From: Trichomonas vaginalis G3
Lineage: Eukaryota > Parabasalia > Trichomonadida > Trichomonadidae
DNA length: 64,000 nucleotides
Assembly (NCBI RefSeq): GCF_026262505.1
Contig: NC_067206.1
Location: 13,388,205-13,452,204 of the forward strand
Reading direction: 5' to 3'
Positions 20,029 through 29,924 of the stretch are shown one piece after another. Under the pieces are notes generated by a model. The model saw nothing but the letters and a program-made list of their open reading frames with translations, was not told where the DNA came from and did no database searches. Made by a program: the position numbers and the translations under genes. The stretch's first letter is position 1, and each line of letters starts with the position of its first letter.

Positions 20029-22485
20029 ATGAAAAAAGTCAATTGGGATGAAATTAATAGATTTATAAAAAATGACTGCTTACAAGTCATCTCATATGGT
20101 TTCAATCCATATGATTTTGCTGTGGAAAATTGGAATAATGGCACAAATGCAGGTTTTAATGTCGATGATTTACTTAGACAGTCTCAAACATTTGCGTTAC
20201 AGATCGCAGATGAATATGCAGTTCCTCTCGAAGTTAATGCAAAAACATATACAAAGAAAGCAGAGTTAAGGAAAGAAATTGACGATTTTCTGACAACCAA
20301 AAACAGAGTCATCGAAAAAACCAGAGCAAGATTTACAATTGATCCAGAAGATCTTAAACAAAAATGGCTGAAAACAGTTAAACTCGAGAAAGAAATAGAA
20401 TTATTTGAACAAGTTGAGAACCTTGTTACTGTTTCTCGAATTGTTTACTCGAAAATAGAGCAAGGTAAGCATGATGAGGCTGTCAGACACATATGCGAAG
20501 CATTACAAATCTATTCAGATCGTAATTTTCATCAAATTGAATCTCTGGACTCAGTGAAAGAAGGAATCGACAAAGCAAGAAGCGATATGGTTGGACATGT
20601 TATGAATTCATTATTCTCATTACTCTTCATTAAGCAAAGACTTCCAGGAATTTCATTTTTCAGACCATATCCTCATTCTGAAATCAGAATTCCTCGTGTT
20701 GATACATCACAAATCGAAGAATATACAATCCTCCTCATCCGTCTTGAAATACAAAATGATTTCTTCACTCAATTAAGAGAAACAGTGAGAGATCGTCTTG
20801 CTCTTCTCATGTCTGAAACAGCAGAGTCCATAAAAGTACAAAAGATCAGACAATTCGCACAAAGTAAAGATGGATTTGAAGAACTCGTTGACATTGCAAA
20901 CAATTATAACATGTCTCATCCACTTGTCATGTTTATCGACCAATTATTATCTAAAATGTGGGTTCTCATGTCAAGATGTAAGGCTTTCGATCAGGTTTTC
21001 TCCGTGGAAAATACAAATGGTGTCGCATTTGCAAATGCTTACGCCGATGTTGATGAATTAATCAGAGACATTGTCACTGCATTTACAAGTGTCCAAGGAA
21101 GCAAAACAATGTACACAGCAAACAAATTATCATACAAATTTTTGTCATCTGAAACTGCCCCTCAAAATTCAACGGCATCTCAACTCAGATCCGAATTAGG
21201 AATTAAGCCATGTTCAGCAAATTCATTACACATCTTCATGATGCTTGACGATTTCAATTCTTGCTTGAAAGAGAAATATAATATTTCTTATTCTCAACTT
21301 TCCAACAAGATGACAATTGATTTAGATGTTAAGAAGATATTTGCTGACCAAACAAAGCTTATTTCAGATTCAATTGATGTTTCAAGACCTGTCAAAATTG
21401 AAGCTCACCCAGTTCCTGTATTAATCTCCACTCCTTTGTTACTGGATAACATAGAGAAATACGGAAAGATCGCAGGAAGGTTCACTTACCTTCAAGACAT
21501 GATTATTAGTTTTATGATCCAATTCTTGAAGGCATTTATATCACGTTGTCTGAATGAAATAGGTCATGTCAAGTCTGCTGAATCTCAGGAACAGATTCTT
21601 TCCTCAAGAATGCTTACAAACGACAAAGATATTGTTTTGAAATATCTTGGAAAGACAATTACAACCGAACTTGTTCTGAAAGACAACATGGGAGACTATG
21701 AAGATAATATTAAAGATCTCTCGCAAATGGAAGAACAAAATGAACTTGATCTTGTTGATAAAAGTCAACCTCTCACAATAGAAAACACAATTCGCGAAAA
21801 GTTCTGTCTTCCAACAATTGCAGCAACAGCAGAATCCATTGTTGTCATCAAGAATTCATTAGAAAGTTTGTTAATTTCTCAAAAGTATACTGATTCTAAC
21901 AATAGTGTCATCAGATCTCTTATTACAAAGTTAGAACAAACACTTGTTCGCGCAATGATCTTTATCAGATTAGAAATGAGATGCAGAACTTATGTTGATA
22001 TAATTCAACCACTTTTGAATGGAAATTACACACCATTGTCATCACCAACAAAACCAGATCAATACGTTACTGATTTCATCTCAACTTACAACAGTTCTAC
22101 AGATAACATCGGAAATTGTTTGACACCAGCAAGGAATTCATTTGTTTTCATCGGAATTGCACGATTGGTATATAATATCCACATTAGATACGTTCCACGA
22201 ATTAGAGAAATATCAGATAAAGGTGCAGCACAACTTACAATGAATCTTTCAGCTCTTAATCAACATCTTTCATCAATTCAGTATCCAGAGCAATCCATAT
22301 ACAAGAAAGCTCTTGTCTTTGTTTCAAACATCTCATATTCAACAGATCGTATTCTTATGCAGATTGCCCAGCAGAAGGACTTGTTCACATACGAAGAAAT
22401 GGAACCAGTATTTAACATGCAACAGAAGATGAACGAACGTCACGCAGAAAATCTTGATAAGCTTAGACAGCTCTTGAAGAAATGA
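20029..22485 (+). CDS. exocyst Sec8-like (CATCHR tether) subunit, 818 aa
   Basis: The protein is all helical without signal peptide or membrane segment. The first 220 residues have the layout of the Sec8 N-terminus: a conserved Trp/Phe-rich start, a coiled coil (residues about 75-130), then a helix pair containing KWLKTVKLEKEIELFEQ, VYSKIEQGKHDEAVRHI and ESLDSVKEGID, like the Sec8 region in which interaction with the other exocyst chains begins. In the family this complex tethers secretory vesicles to the plasma membrane. Length is somewhat below the usual 950-1000 residues. Other CATCHR proteins (COG, Vps51-type) are possible alternatives. The start ATG is 28 nt after a TGTCAC motif. Confidence 0.5.
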   Translation: MKKVNWDEINRFIKNDCLQVISYGFNPYDFAVENWNNGTNAGFNVDDLLRQSQTFALQIADEYAVPLEVNAKTYTKKAELRKEIDDFLTTKNRVIEKTRARFTIDPEDLKQKWLKTVKLEKEIELFEQVENLVTVSRIVYSKIEQGKHDEAVRHICEALQIYSDRNFHQIESLDSVKEGIDKARSDMVGHVMNSLFSLLFIKQRLPGISFFRPYPHSEIRIPRVDTSQIEEYTILLIRLEIQNDFFTQLRETVRDRLALLMSETAESIKVQKIRQFAQSKDGFEELVDIANNYNMSHPLVMFIDQLLSKMWVLMSRCKAFDQVFSVENTNGVAFANAYADVDELIRDIVTAFTSVQGSKTMYTANKLSYKFLSSETAPQNSTASQLRSELGIKPCSANSLHIFMMLDDFNSCLKEKYNISYSQLSNKMTIDLDVKKIFADQTKLISDSIDVSRPVKIEAHPVPVLISTPLLLDNIEKYGKIAGRFTYLQDMIISFMIQFLKAFISRCLNEIGHVKSAESQEQILSSRMLTNDKDIVLKYLGKTITTELVLKDNMGDYEDNIKDLSQMEEQNELDLVDKSQPLTIENTIREKFCLPTIAATAESIVVIKNSLESLLISQKYTDSNNSVIRSLITKLEQTLVRAMIFIRLEMRCRTYVDIIQPLLNGNYTPLSSPTKPDQYVTDFISTYNSSTDNIGNCLTPARNSFVFIGIARLVYNIHIRYVPRIREISDKGAAQLTMNLSALNQHLSSIQYPEQSIYKKALVFVSNISYSTDRILMQIAQQKDLFTYEEMEPVFNMQQKMNERHAENLDKLRQLLKK

Positions 22486-23022
22486 TGATACTAACATTTA
22501 TACTTATATTTGTTTGTCAGAATCCTATACATTTGTAAACTTTCTGACACTAAATTTATGTAATTTATTATTTATTGTTTGATATTATTATAAACAAAAT
22601 AGTCAATAATTAAAGGAAGCTTCCGAACAAACCGCTCAATCTCTTTCGTGCTTTATTTTTATTGTAGAGTGTCTGGAAATAAAAATAACCCCTTGGCGTT
22701 AGAAAAAAAAAAACCTTTGTAATAACATGTAATGACAATGTCTCCCAGAATGAAACATTGTGACCAACAAGAGTGCATAATACACTCTTGTCGGTCGAAG
22801 TTTTGCAATCGTCTTCTGATTGCGGAAGATTGACTCATTCTTGGAGATATACAGTGTAATATCCTCTAGAATGAATTAACCCTTCAGCCGCATTTCAACT
22901 TTTTATTCACAAATTTCATATTTATTTAATTCTTCAAATTCTTACATATAGACGCAAAATTGAGAATTCAAACAAACATTTAATATAACAAATACAAATA
23001 AAAAACAAACAATATATAAAAA
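22486..23022. other. intergenic with a hairpin, between convergent genes
   Basis: This is the 3' side of both neighbours. A hairpin lies at 22761-22796: GACCAACAAGAGTG against CACTCTTGTCGGTC, 14-bp stem with one mismatch and a 7-nt loop. It is flanked by a weaker outer inverted repeat (TGTCTCCCAGAATGA near 22739 and TCATTCTTGGAGATA near 22833). GGAAGCTTCC lies at 22617. A related sequence occurs at 32610-32720. It could be a 3' end signal or a small degenerate element. Confidence 0.5.
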
Positions 23023-25317
23023 CTAATAATTTTCTTCTTCATTTAAATATTCTTCTTCAAACTCTTCTTCGGCTTCATTTAGATTAAACGGAGGAAAAAC
23101 TGGAAGTTTGAAACAAACAATTATATTATTTCCACTTAATGAAGCCGTTAAAATTGCTTCTGGAAATGATGAAAGTGGAATTACTTGAGCTTGTACTCCA
23201 ACTTTAACAAGAATGTGTCCGTTGACATCTATACGATTTGTATCCATCTTTACAATGGATTTATATTCTGGATTTTTGGAAATTTCAAATTTAACTTGTT
23301 CAAATGGGAACAAACTCATATTTGAAAGTGTTAACTGGATCTGTGCAACATTGCTCATCTTATCAGTACCGTATTTAAGCTTTCCTGATACATGAATAAA
23401 ATTATCTAAATATAAAACGCCTTCATTGGTAAAAAAGAATCTTTTAATGAGCAATTCTTCCTGTATTGATCTGTCTTCCTCTTCATGATGCATTACCTGG
23501 TCAATTTCGAAGTTTGAAGGAACATTTACCTTTAATAAATTCAACATATCATTTAAATCTTTCTCTGAGAAGTCTTTTGGCATTGATTCAAATATAGACT
23601 TAGATGAAGGTGTTGTCTGTAATGTAATAAAGCATTCAGAGGCTCTTTGTGAAACTTCTGGATTCGGGTGTCGAAGATTCTTAGATAAAAACTTAATTGT
23701 AGCATCGTAAATGTCAACACATCTTGTTGTAATCCTAGTGATCATGGTAATGATCATTGATTGTACAAGAGAATCTTGGTATCCAAACCGACTAACAAAT
23801 AATTCAATAATTGGGATTGGTTTGGTATTAACATACCTTCCACATAAGAAAATGGTTAATTTCATTAATGAAACAGATGGCTCTGGTGTCTTTTTGATAA
23901 AATCAATCAAATCATCGATAATTTTTTCAATTAATGGCTCTATTTCTTCACATTTATCTGCAGTGGTCTGCCATATTGAATCATCAGTGAATTTACCGGC
24001 AATTTTCATCAAATTGATATTTGTCAGAACAAAAAACTCTGGATCTGCTGTTTCGATGCTTAATATCTTAGGAACTGTGCAGCAAAGGACTTTTCTGACG
24101 TCAAGAGGTGCTGCTTGGATGTAAGACATGAATTCTTCGGTCATTTCTTTGTAATTTTGTTCATTGGACATTTGTTCCATCAAATAAACGGCCAATTTAG
24201 AGACATTGATATCGGTGCATCTCATGGCTGCAAATAAATTTGACAGAGAGTTCTGAATACTCGATGCAAGTTGATGAGTCGTTTTAACAATATGTAGCAG
24301 TGTATCTATAGCGAAACTGAGAACGTTGACCCTTTTAGTCTTCAAATGACGTGCAATTGTTTGCGCGCAAAGGACCATTGAATCATATGTTAAAGGAACC
24401 ATGGCAATCAAGCTCATTAACTCGTTGAGAACCATAAGATATGAATAGGCCTCACGGATCTTCAATGTTTCGCCAGTTCTACTAAAGATTGCAAGAGATA
24501 CTTGTTCTAAACACGATTTTTCGTTTTCGCTCCACGAAGTTTTGAGTTTTAGCATTCTAAGAAGCTGTTTTGAGTACCATGGGGCTGGTGTCCCGTAATA
24601 CATGAGATCACTGATATCTGTGCCATAAACAAACATTTTTAACAATTCTTTTAATGAAAAATCAAAGAATTGTGTAAATGTACCTGGATACATAGTCATT
24701 ATTGACAAAACTAATGTAGATGCTGCTAACCGCATATTTGATTTCATTATCATATAATTTTCGAGAGCAGGAGTAATCATATCGATTATATCATTGTATG
24801 CGACACCTCGCATGACATATGATAGATAAAGCATAGCTTTTTTTCTTGTAAATTCTGAAGCTGTTTGGCAAATAACAATATTAGCGACTAAATTGATTAC
24901 CTCGTTAACTAATTCAGGGTCTGCTAGTGAAGAAATAAATGAAAGTGCGTAACTTTGTAAAGTATCATTAGTAAAATTCATCAAATGTTGTTTTGCGACA
25001 GGAATAATCAATTTAAATGATGATGTAGTCTGTGAAAATATTAATGAAGCTGCTAAATATCCGATTCTCACATTAGAGAGTCGATGAGAATTTAATAAAC
25101 GCATAATTTCTTTTGCTTCAAAGTCAATGTTAACACCAACAATGGTGAGAAAGGCCAATTTTGCGATAGGAAGGAGAACAGTCGATGAAGTGTTATCTTC
25201 TTTTAAAAATAGTTTCTTAATTTCTGTTAATTCCTTTTGAATTCTGGCTTTAACATTGGGGTGATGGCTAGGCTTTGATACACTACGAAGAAAATCCTTC
25301 ATTTCTTTCGAATCCAT
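23023..25317 (-). CDS. AP-2 alpha-type large adaptin, 764 aa
   Basis: An alpha-solenoid trunk is followed by a linker and an ear. Residues 244-256 (PAPWYSKQLLRML) correspond to the signature that distinguishes alpha-adaptin from gamma-adaptin, and the N-terminal block (KARIQKELTEIKK, then IRLLNSHRLS-like) is typical of the gamma/alpha branch. The C-terminal 150 residues (from FFFTNEGVLYLDNF) are the beta-sandwich part of the alpha appendage; the usual second platform subdomain is missing and is replaced by a Glu-rich tail. In the family it forms the AP-2 complex for clathrin-mediated endocytosis at the plasma membrane. Alternative: a lineage-specific AP-1/AP-2 hybrid. The frame is intact. The region upstream contains an element end at 25371. 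Confidence 0.8.
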   Translation of the reverse strand: MDSKEMKDFLRSVSKPSHHPNVKARIQKELTEIKKLFLKEDNTSSTVLLPIAKLAFLTIVGVNIDFEAKEIMRLLNSHRLSNVRIGYLAASLIFSQTTSSFKLIIPVAKQHLMNFTNDTLQSYALSFISSLADPELVNEVINLVANIVICQTASEFTRKKAMLYLSYVMRGVAYNDIIDMITPALENYMIMKSNMRLAASTLVLSIMTMYPGTFTQFFDFSLKELLKMFVYGTDISDLMYYGTPAPWYSKQLLRMLKLKTSWSENEKSCLEQVSLAIFSRTGETLKIREAYSYLMVLNELMSLIAMVPLTYDSMVLCAQTIARHLKTKRVNVLSFAIDTLLHIVKTTHQLASSIQNSLSNLFAAMRCTDINVSKLAVYLMEQMSNEQNYKEMTEEFMSYIQAAPLDVRKVLCCTVPKILSIETADPEFFVLTNINLMKIAGKFTDDSIWQTTADKCEEIEPLIEKIIDDLIDFIKKTPEPSVSLMKLTIFLCGRYVNTKPIPIIELFVSRFGYQDSLVQSMIITMITRITTRCVDIYDATIKFLSKNLRHPNPEVSQRASECFITLQTTPSSKSIFESMPKDFSEKDLNDMLNLLKVNVPSNFEIDQVMHHEEEDRSIQEELLIKRFFFTNEGVLYLDNFIHVSGKLKYGTDKMSNVAQIQLTLSNMSLFPFEQVKFEISKNPEYKSIVKMDTNRIDVNGHILVKVGVQAQVIPLSSFPEAILTASLSGNNIIVCFKLPVFPPFNLNEAEEEFEEEYLNEEENY

Positions 25318-25370
25318 CTAGTTTGTTCAAAAATGCGCCAAAAAAAAATTTGAAAAATTTTATAAAAATG

Positions 25371-25384
25371 AAGGGTGCACTTAC
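25371..25384. repeat. solo end of the AAGGGTGCACTTAC element family
   Basis: AAGGGTGCACTTAC is the same as the TIR core of the element 54005-54139, but no inverted partner was found nearby. It starts 53 nt upstream of the ATG of the adaptin gene. The sequence after it (CTGACATGCTCTCA) recurs at 17175-17189. Confidence 0.6.
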
Positions 25385-25508
25385 AACTTTCTGACATGCT
25401 CTCAATTTTTTTGACATTCAAAATTTATCTACACCATAATGAATTTCGGCTCATGACTCATACTGTGCATAGCGTTTAAAAACCAAGTAACAGCAGCCTA
25501 ACAATACA

Positions 25509-25792
25509 CTCAATTTTTAACTTTTGCAACTCCAAAAATCAGATGTTTTTCCAGAACTACCATCTAGAATGAGTCTAAGGAGTTATAATTCTAGGGTTAG
25601 ATGACACCCACTTAGTACTTTTATTTGTATATATTTTAATAGAATTTTGTGAGGGATCATGAAATTGGTATCTAATTTGCTATTATCTAAGCAGGTAAAA
25701 GTTAGAGAAAGCTATTTACTGGTTGTATATTACAAATATACCTTGTAATAGAAAATATAATAAAATATGTAAATTCGCTCAATTAGCTCGAA
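25509..25792. repeat. dispersed repeat, copy 1 (matches 32213-32478)
   Basis: About 250 bp are nearly identical to 32213-32478 in the same orientation; this copy has a short extra segment near 25538-25560. The two bracket the 4-kb transposon and the gene at 30606. The first 24 bases (CTCAATTTTTAACTTTTGCA and on) also occur, inverted, at 17667-17689 and 45599-45622. No coding frame. Confidence 0.9.
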
Positions 25793-27787
25793 AGTGTGAA
25801 TGCGTTTTATAATTGATGTTGATGCAAAATATTTCTTTATGTTCCTGAAAAACTTCGATGTTTCTTGATTGCAAAATTTAATTTTAAAAAACTAACAATT
25901 TCTTAACTAAAGAAGAACTATTTATGGTCAAATCCAAAATGTTCCATATTAAGTTCTGTCAAAATGTAAGCTATTCAATTCTATCGTCGGGGAAGTATCA
26001 CAAATCTATCAATTTTTTTGTAAAAGTATACAAAAACATATGGTGTTCAATTAGTTTATAATAATATAAATATTAAGATTATCCAAAATAAGAAAAACTA
26101 GGTTTTGAGAACACTTTTGAGATGATAATCAAAATATTTTGATTGAAAAATAATATATTATTTATCAGATATCGAATGGATTTTTTCAAATTTAAAAATT
26201 CTGAAAAATAAACAGTTTTGTAAAGTAAAAAAAATGAACGAAAACTCGAGACCTCGTATTCCAAATGAATGGGTAAGATATATGTATGAAAAACTTGAAA
26301 GTGGTGAGTAATGATGTCAATTTGGAAGAAAAGTGAGAAAATTCCTAAAATGCTAAAAATGAATTTTCCAAACGTACTTTTTTATCGCATTTTTTTGATT
26401 TTGAAAAAAAATTTGGAGAGAAGAACTCTTCGTTTTTGAATTTTGTCACGATGGTTTTAAAGTATATTAGACACATGTATTGATATTACTATTTTTGTAT
26501 ATTTTGAGAGAAAATCCCTAAAAAGTGAGAAAATCTAAGACGGTTTGAGAAAATATATAAACTATTGAAATTTTGAATTAAACTTCTAATTTGGAAAAAA
26601 GAAATTTGGAAAGAAGAAAATTCAAAAATCGAGATTTAGACTCAGTATCAAATGGAGAACAAAATGTTTCTTCATATGAAGGAAAAAAATTTTCTTGTGA
26701 AGAAATAGAGTTTTTAAAATTTTATTGTATGTAATGAAATAAACAAATATTAAAATTATTTTTTGATAACAAGAAAATTCCCAATAGAAAATATTTGAGA
26801 GAAAGAAAAAAAGAAAATTGAAAAATATTACTCTTCTTTATATTTCATGAGATTTTAAATTTATTCTCATAAAATTGACAATTTTATACGTTTAGATGAA
26901 AATAAGTGATTTTGGTTGAAATAGAAATTATTATTTGCTTACAGCTATCAAATAGATTTTTGCTATTTTGATTAAAATTTGTTAATCAAATTAATAATTT
27001 TTTCTAAATATCTTAAATATCTGGATCACTCACATATACAATGAATTGAACGATAAAAATAATACAAACTCAACTAAGTTTCCTGTCTTTCAACTAAAAA
27101 AATTATGCAAATTAAATTAAATTGTTTATTCAAATATAAAACAAAGATGAAGTAATTACAGTTATCATAAACTTTATGAATAACTCTGTAATTGGTTCAG
27201 ATTTTCGTAAAAATATTTTTATTAATATCGATAAGAATACGTTTACCTACTATCACAACATATCGATAAACAAGAGTAGAGTGATTTTTATCATCGAAAC
27301 TTTTTAAAAGCTGTAAGCTGGAAGGAAAAATCTTGTTTTTTCTGAGTTAGTTGTAGAACTATTGATGCACGAGTTATCATTGTGATGTAGAAGGATGTCA
27401 ATGTACTGACTGAAGGATATGAAGTGAATTGAATTTCATTGCATTTCAATTTGATCAAAATTTGTTGAAATGATATGAATGTGTCAACATCTGTATCACT
27501 CTCTTTCACTCCTTCCCTATTCTTTCGAGAACGAAGCTAGCTCAGCTTTCGCTGAGCGAATTGACACTTTTGATGTCCTAAACGTACATGCTCTCAAATT
27601 TATCGAAAAAAATTATACCACCTAAACTAGTATATTCTTATTTTAAATATGATATTATCCTTAGAATCCACACTAGAATATATTTAAATCAACTTTTAAA
27701 AAAGTTCGAATCCTGCGCGTCTCACTTTTTAAATTTTCGAAAAGGAAAATTATATTCTCCTAAAATGAAAACAATTTTCCGAATTGA

Positions 27788-28708
27788 CATCCTTATGGTG
27801 AGTTAACATACGCAACAGTTTTGAAAAAAGTTCCATATTCTTATCAAAATGTTACAATTTTCAAACAAATTTCAAGAAATACTCTCAAAAAAGCATTCAA
27901 AGAAATCGGTGGTACACCAAAAATTAAAAGTGGTCCTCCACAAGAGGAATTAACTCCAGAATTAATTTTGAAGGTTCAGAATTCTTATGAAAATTACAAA
28001 TGTGGGGTTCAAAAATTGTATTGGACTCTCAATATGAATCCAAAACAATTTCAAATCAGTTACAATGCAGTTATTAAGGCAGCAAAATTTCTGGGAATTT
28101 ACAAAGAAAAAGATAAAAGTAATCCAAAAGCATATTATGTGGATTATGAAGCAATTCTTCCAAATACAATCTGGCATGTGGATATTCATTTTTTGAAAGA
28201 ACCAGAAACTTTACCGGTTTATGGAATAATTGATGACAAAAGTCGTTATTTGTTAGCATTGAAATTGCTTCGTAACAAAAGTTCAACAGAAACTTCAAAA
28301 GTGGCAATTGCAACAGTTCAAAAATATGGAGCACCTTTCTGTTTCTGGTCAGATAACGGTAAAGAAAATGAGGGAGAGTTCACAAAATTTTTGAGTACTT
28401 ATGACATTCAAATCAGAAAATCAGCTCCATACATGCCACGTCAAAATGGCAAAATTGAACGCCTCTGGCCATCACTGGACAAAAATGCTCCAAAGTCTTC
28501 AGAATTTGAGAGCATCAATCAGGAATTGGAAGAATTCAGGCAAAAATACAATGACATGCCACATGGCGCTCATCCAAAAATTGGAGTTCGACCATACACT
28601 CCAAGAGAGGTTTACAACAAATTTAAGAAATGGACCAAGGATGATAAACCGCTCTGGAAAAAATGTGTTAATAAGCAGTGGGAAGTTGAAGAGATTCCAA
28701 ACTATTGA
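27788..28708 (+). CDS. DDE (rve/IS3-like) transposase, 5' end unclear
   Basis: The frame is open from 27788 to 28708 but has no ATG before the domain; the first possible codon often used in frame lists, 27821, is TTG. Counted from 27821, catalytic Asp 121 lies in NTIWHVDIHF, Asp 178 in FWSDNGKEN and Glu 213 in RQNGKIERLW, with 34 residues between the last two. The order and the NGKIER motif are those of retroviral-integrase-type (rve) transposases such as IS3/IS481 and their eukaryotic relatives. A helical N-terminal HTH-like part (SRNTLKKAFKEIGG) precedes it. Either translation starts elsewhere or the copy is 5'-damaged. A related fragment lies at 61851-62108. Confidence 0.75.
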   Translation, partial: HPYGELTYATVLKKVPYSYQNVTIFKQISRNTLKKAFKEIGGTPKIKSGPPQEELTPELILKVQNSYENYKCGVQKLYWTLNMNPKQFQISYNAVIKAAKFLGIYKEKDKSNPKAYYVDYEAILPNTIWHVDIHFLKEPETLPVYGIIDDKSRYLLALKLLRNKSSTETSKVAIATVQKYGAPFCFWSDNGKENEGEFTKFLSTYDIQIRKSAPYMPRQNGKIERLWPSLDKNAPKSSEFESINQELEEFRQKYNDMPHGAHPKIGVRPYTPREVYNKFKKWTKDDKPLWKKCVNKQWEVEEIPNY

Positions 28709-29071
28709 AATATTCTATATTTTTTTTCAAAAATTCTCATTCAAATTTGAATTTGGTTTTCAAAATTATGAATAAACATTATTTTTATTAAACTTGATTT
28801 TTAGCTCTGAAGAATCAAAAGAATTTAGCGAGAAAGAATATGCAGCTCACATAGGGGTAGATAAAGATATATCTCGAAAAAAATTGAATTTATTGTAAAG
28901 AATGAAGAAGTTCATTTTAAGATTGAGTTGATTTTCAACCAAAACGAGAGAGCATGCAGGCAAATGAAATTCGAAAAGTGAAAGGAATGACATATGCAAA
29001 AGAAAAGATTCAAATAACGCAAGCGAAATATAGATCAGTTAAAATCAGAATAAAATTTCGATCTTTTCTAC

Positions 29072-29523
29072 AGGGAACTAAAGGCTATGAGGCACTGATA
29101 TAAGGTCAGTGCCTCATAGCCTTTAGTTCCCTACTAAAAGTGAGAACACTTGTTCGCAATGCGAAATGATTGCGAACAAGTTTTCTCACTTCAGCGAGGG
29201 AATTGTTCCTTATGATGCATACATAATAATATATACATCATAAGGAACAATTCCCTCTAGATAGCTGGGAAACTTTCTCTAAGTAACTTATCATTTGGAG
29301 AAAGTTTCCCAGCTATCTACTGGGAACTAAAGGCTATGAGGCACTAATATATAATCAGTGCCTCATAGCCTTTAGTTTGTTATTAAAAACGAGAAAACTT
29401 GTTCGAAATGATAAACAATTTCGAACAAGTTTTCTCGTTTTAAGGAGGGAATTGTTCCTTATGATGCATACATTATAAATATATACATCATAAGGAACAA
29501 TTCCCTCTAGATAGCTAGGAAAC
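29072..29523. repeat. array of seven complete hairpins plus one half, A-B-C-D A-B-C-d
   Basis: A1 29072-29098 with 29106-29132 (27 bp, perfect). B1 29138-29160 with 29169-29191 (23 bp, one mismatch). C1 29196-29217 with 29236-29257 (22 bp, perfect). D1 29258-29279 with 29298-29319 (22 bp, perfect). A2 29325-29345 with 29357-29377 (21 bp, perfect). B2 29386-29409 with 29418-29441 (24 bp, perfect). C2 29445-29466 with 29486-29507 (22 bp, perfect). D2 is only the left arm, from 29508. The four-hairpin unit is about 250 bp. Arms B1 and B2 differ at three paired positions, and each change is compensated. Confidence 0.95.
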
Positions 29524-29924
29524 CCTAAATTAACTATTAATCTTTGAGATATTTTTTTTATTGAGGTTAATACGTTTTTCTAAATAATTAAAATGTAAAA
29601 TTTTGATTGTGAACTCATCTCTAATATTTTGGCTCCTTAATATATTTGAATCATGATCTTTGAGAAGAGTTCTCAAAAGTATTCACAAAAGCTATTTTTC
29701 CTTGAAATTTAAAAATCCTGTTTATCATATATTACCGAATTCAATTCCCTACATATTTCAAAATATTCTATGAACATTTCAATTTTTGAAAAAAAATATA
29801 TTTTTTCCAAATATATTTATTATCATATTTCTAATAATATTTCCTAAAGTGTCACTTTTTACTTCCTCGATGATTATTTCCCTCTCAAAAAATTCAATAG
29901 CCTACATTTTGACAGAACTTAATA

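Larger units (their letters stand above)
25949..29922. mobile_element. 4-kb DNA transposon, 32-bp TIRs, rve-type transposase
   Basis: The left TIR 25949-25980 begins TTAAGTTCTGTCAAAATGTA; the right TIR 29891-29922 is its inverted copy (30 of 32 matches). TA precedes (25947-25948) and follows (29923-29924), compatible with a 2-bp target duplication. Inside: about 1.8 kb of AT-rich sequence with no clear gene, the transposase (27788-28708), and an array of hairpins (29072-29523). The left 1.8 kb holds a 26-codon frame at 26234 (MNENSRPRIPNEW) that might be the remnant of an N-terminal DNA-binding exon or first ORF. Confidence 0.75.

Noticed and set aside
27798-27818. A 21-nt intron (GTGAGT ... 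CAACAG) joining the frame at 27588 to the transposase
   Set aside because: Splicing there puts TTT TGA directly after the joined ATG, so the reading frame would stop rather than continue.
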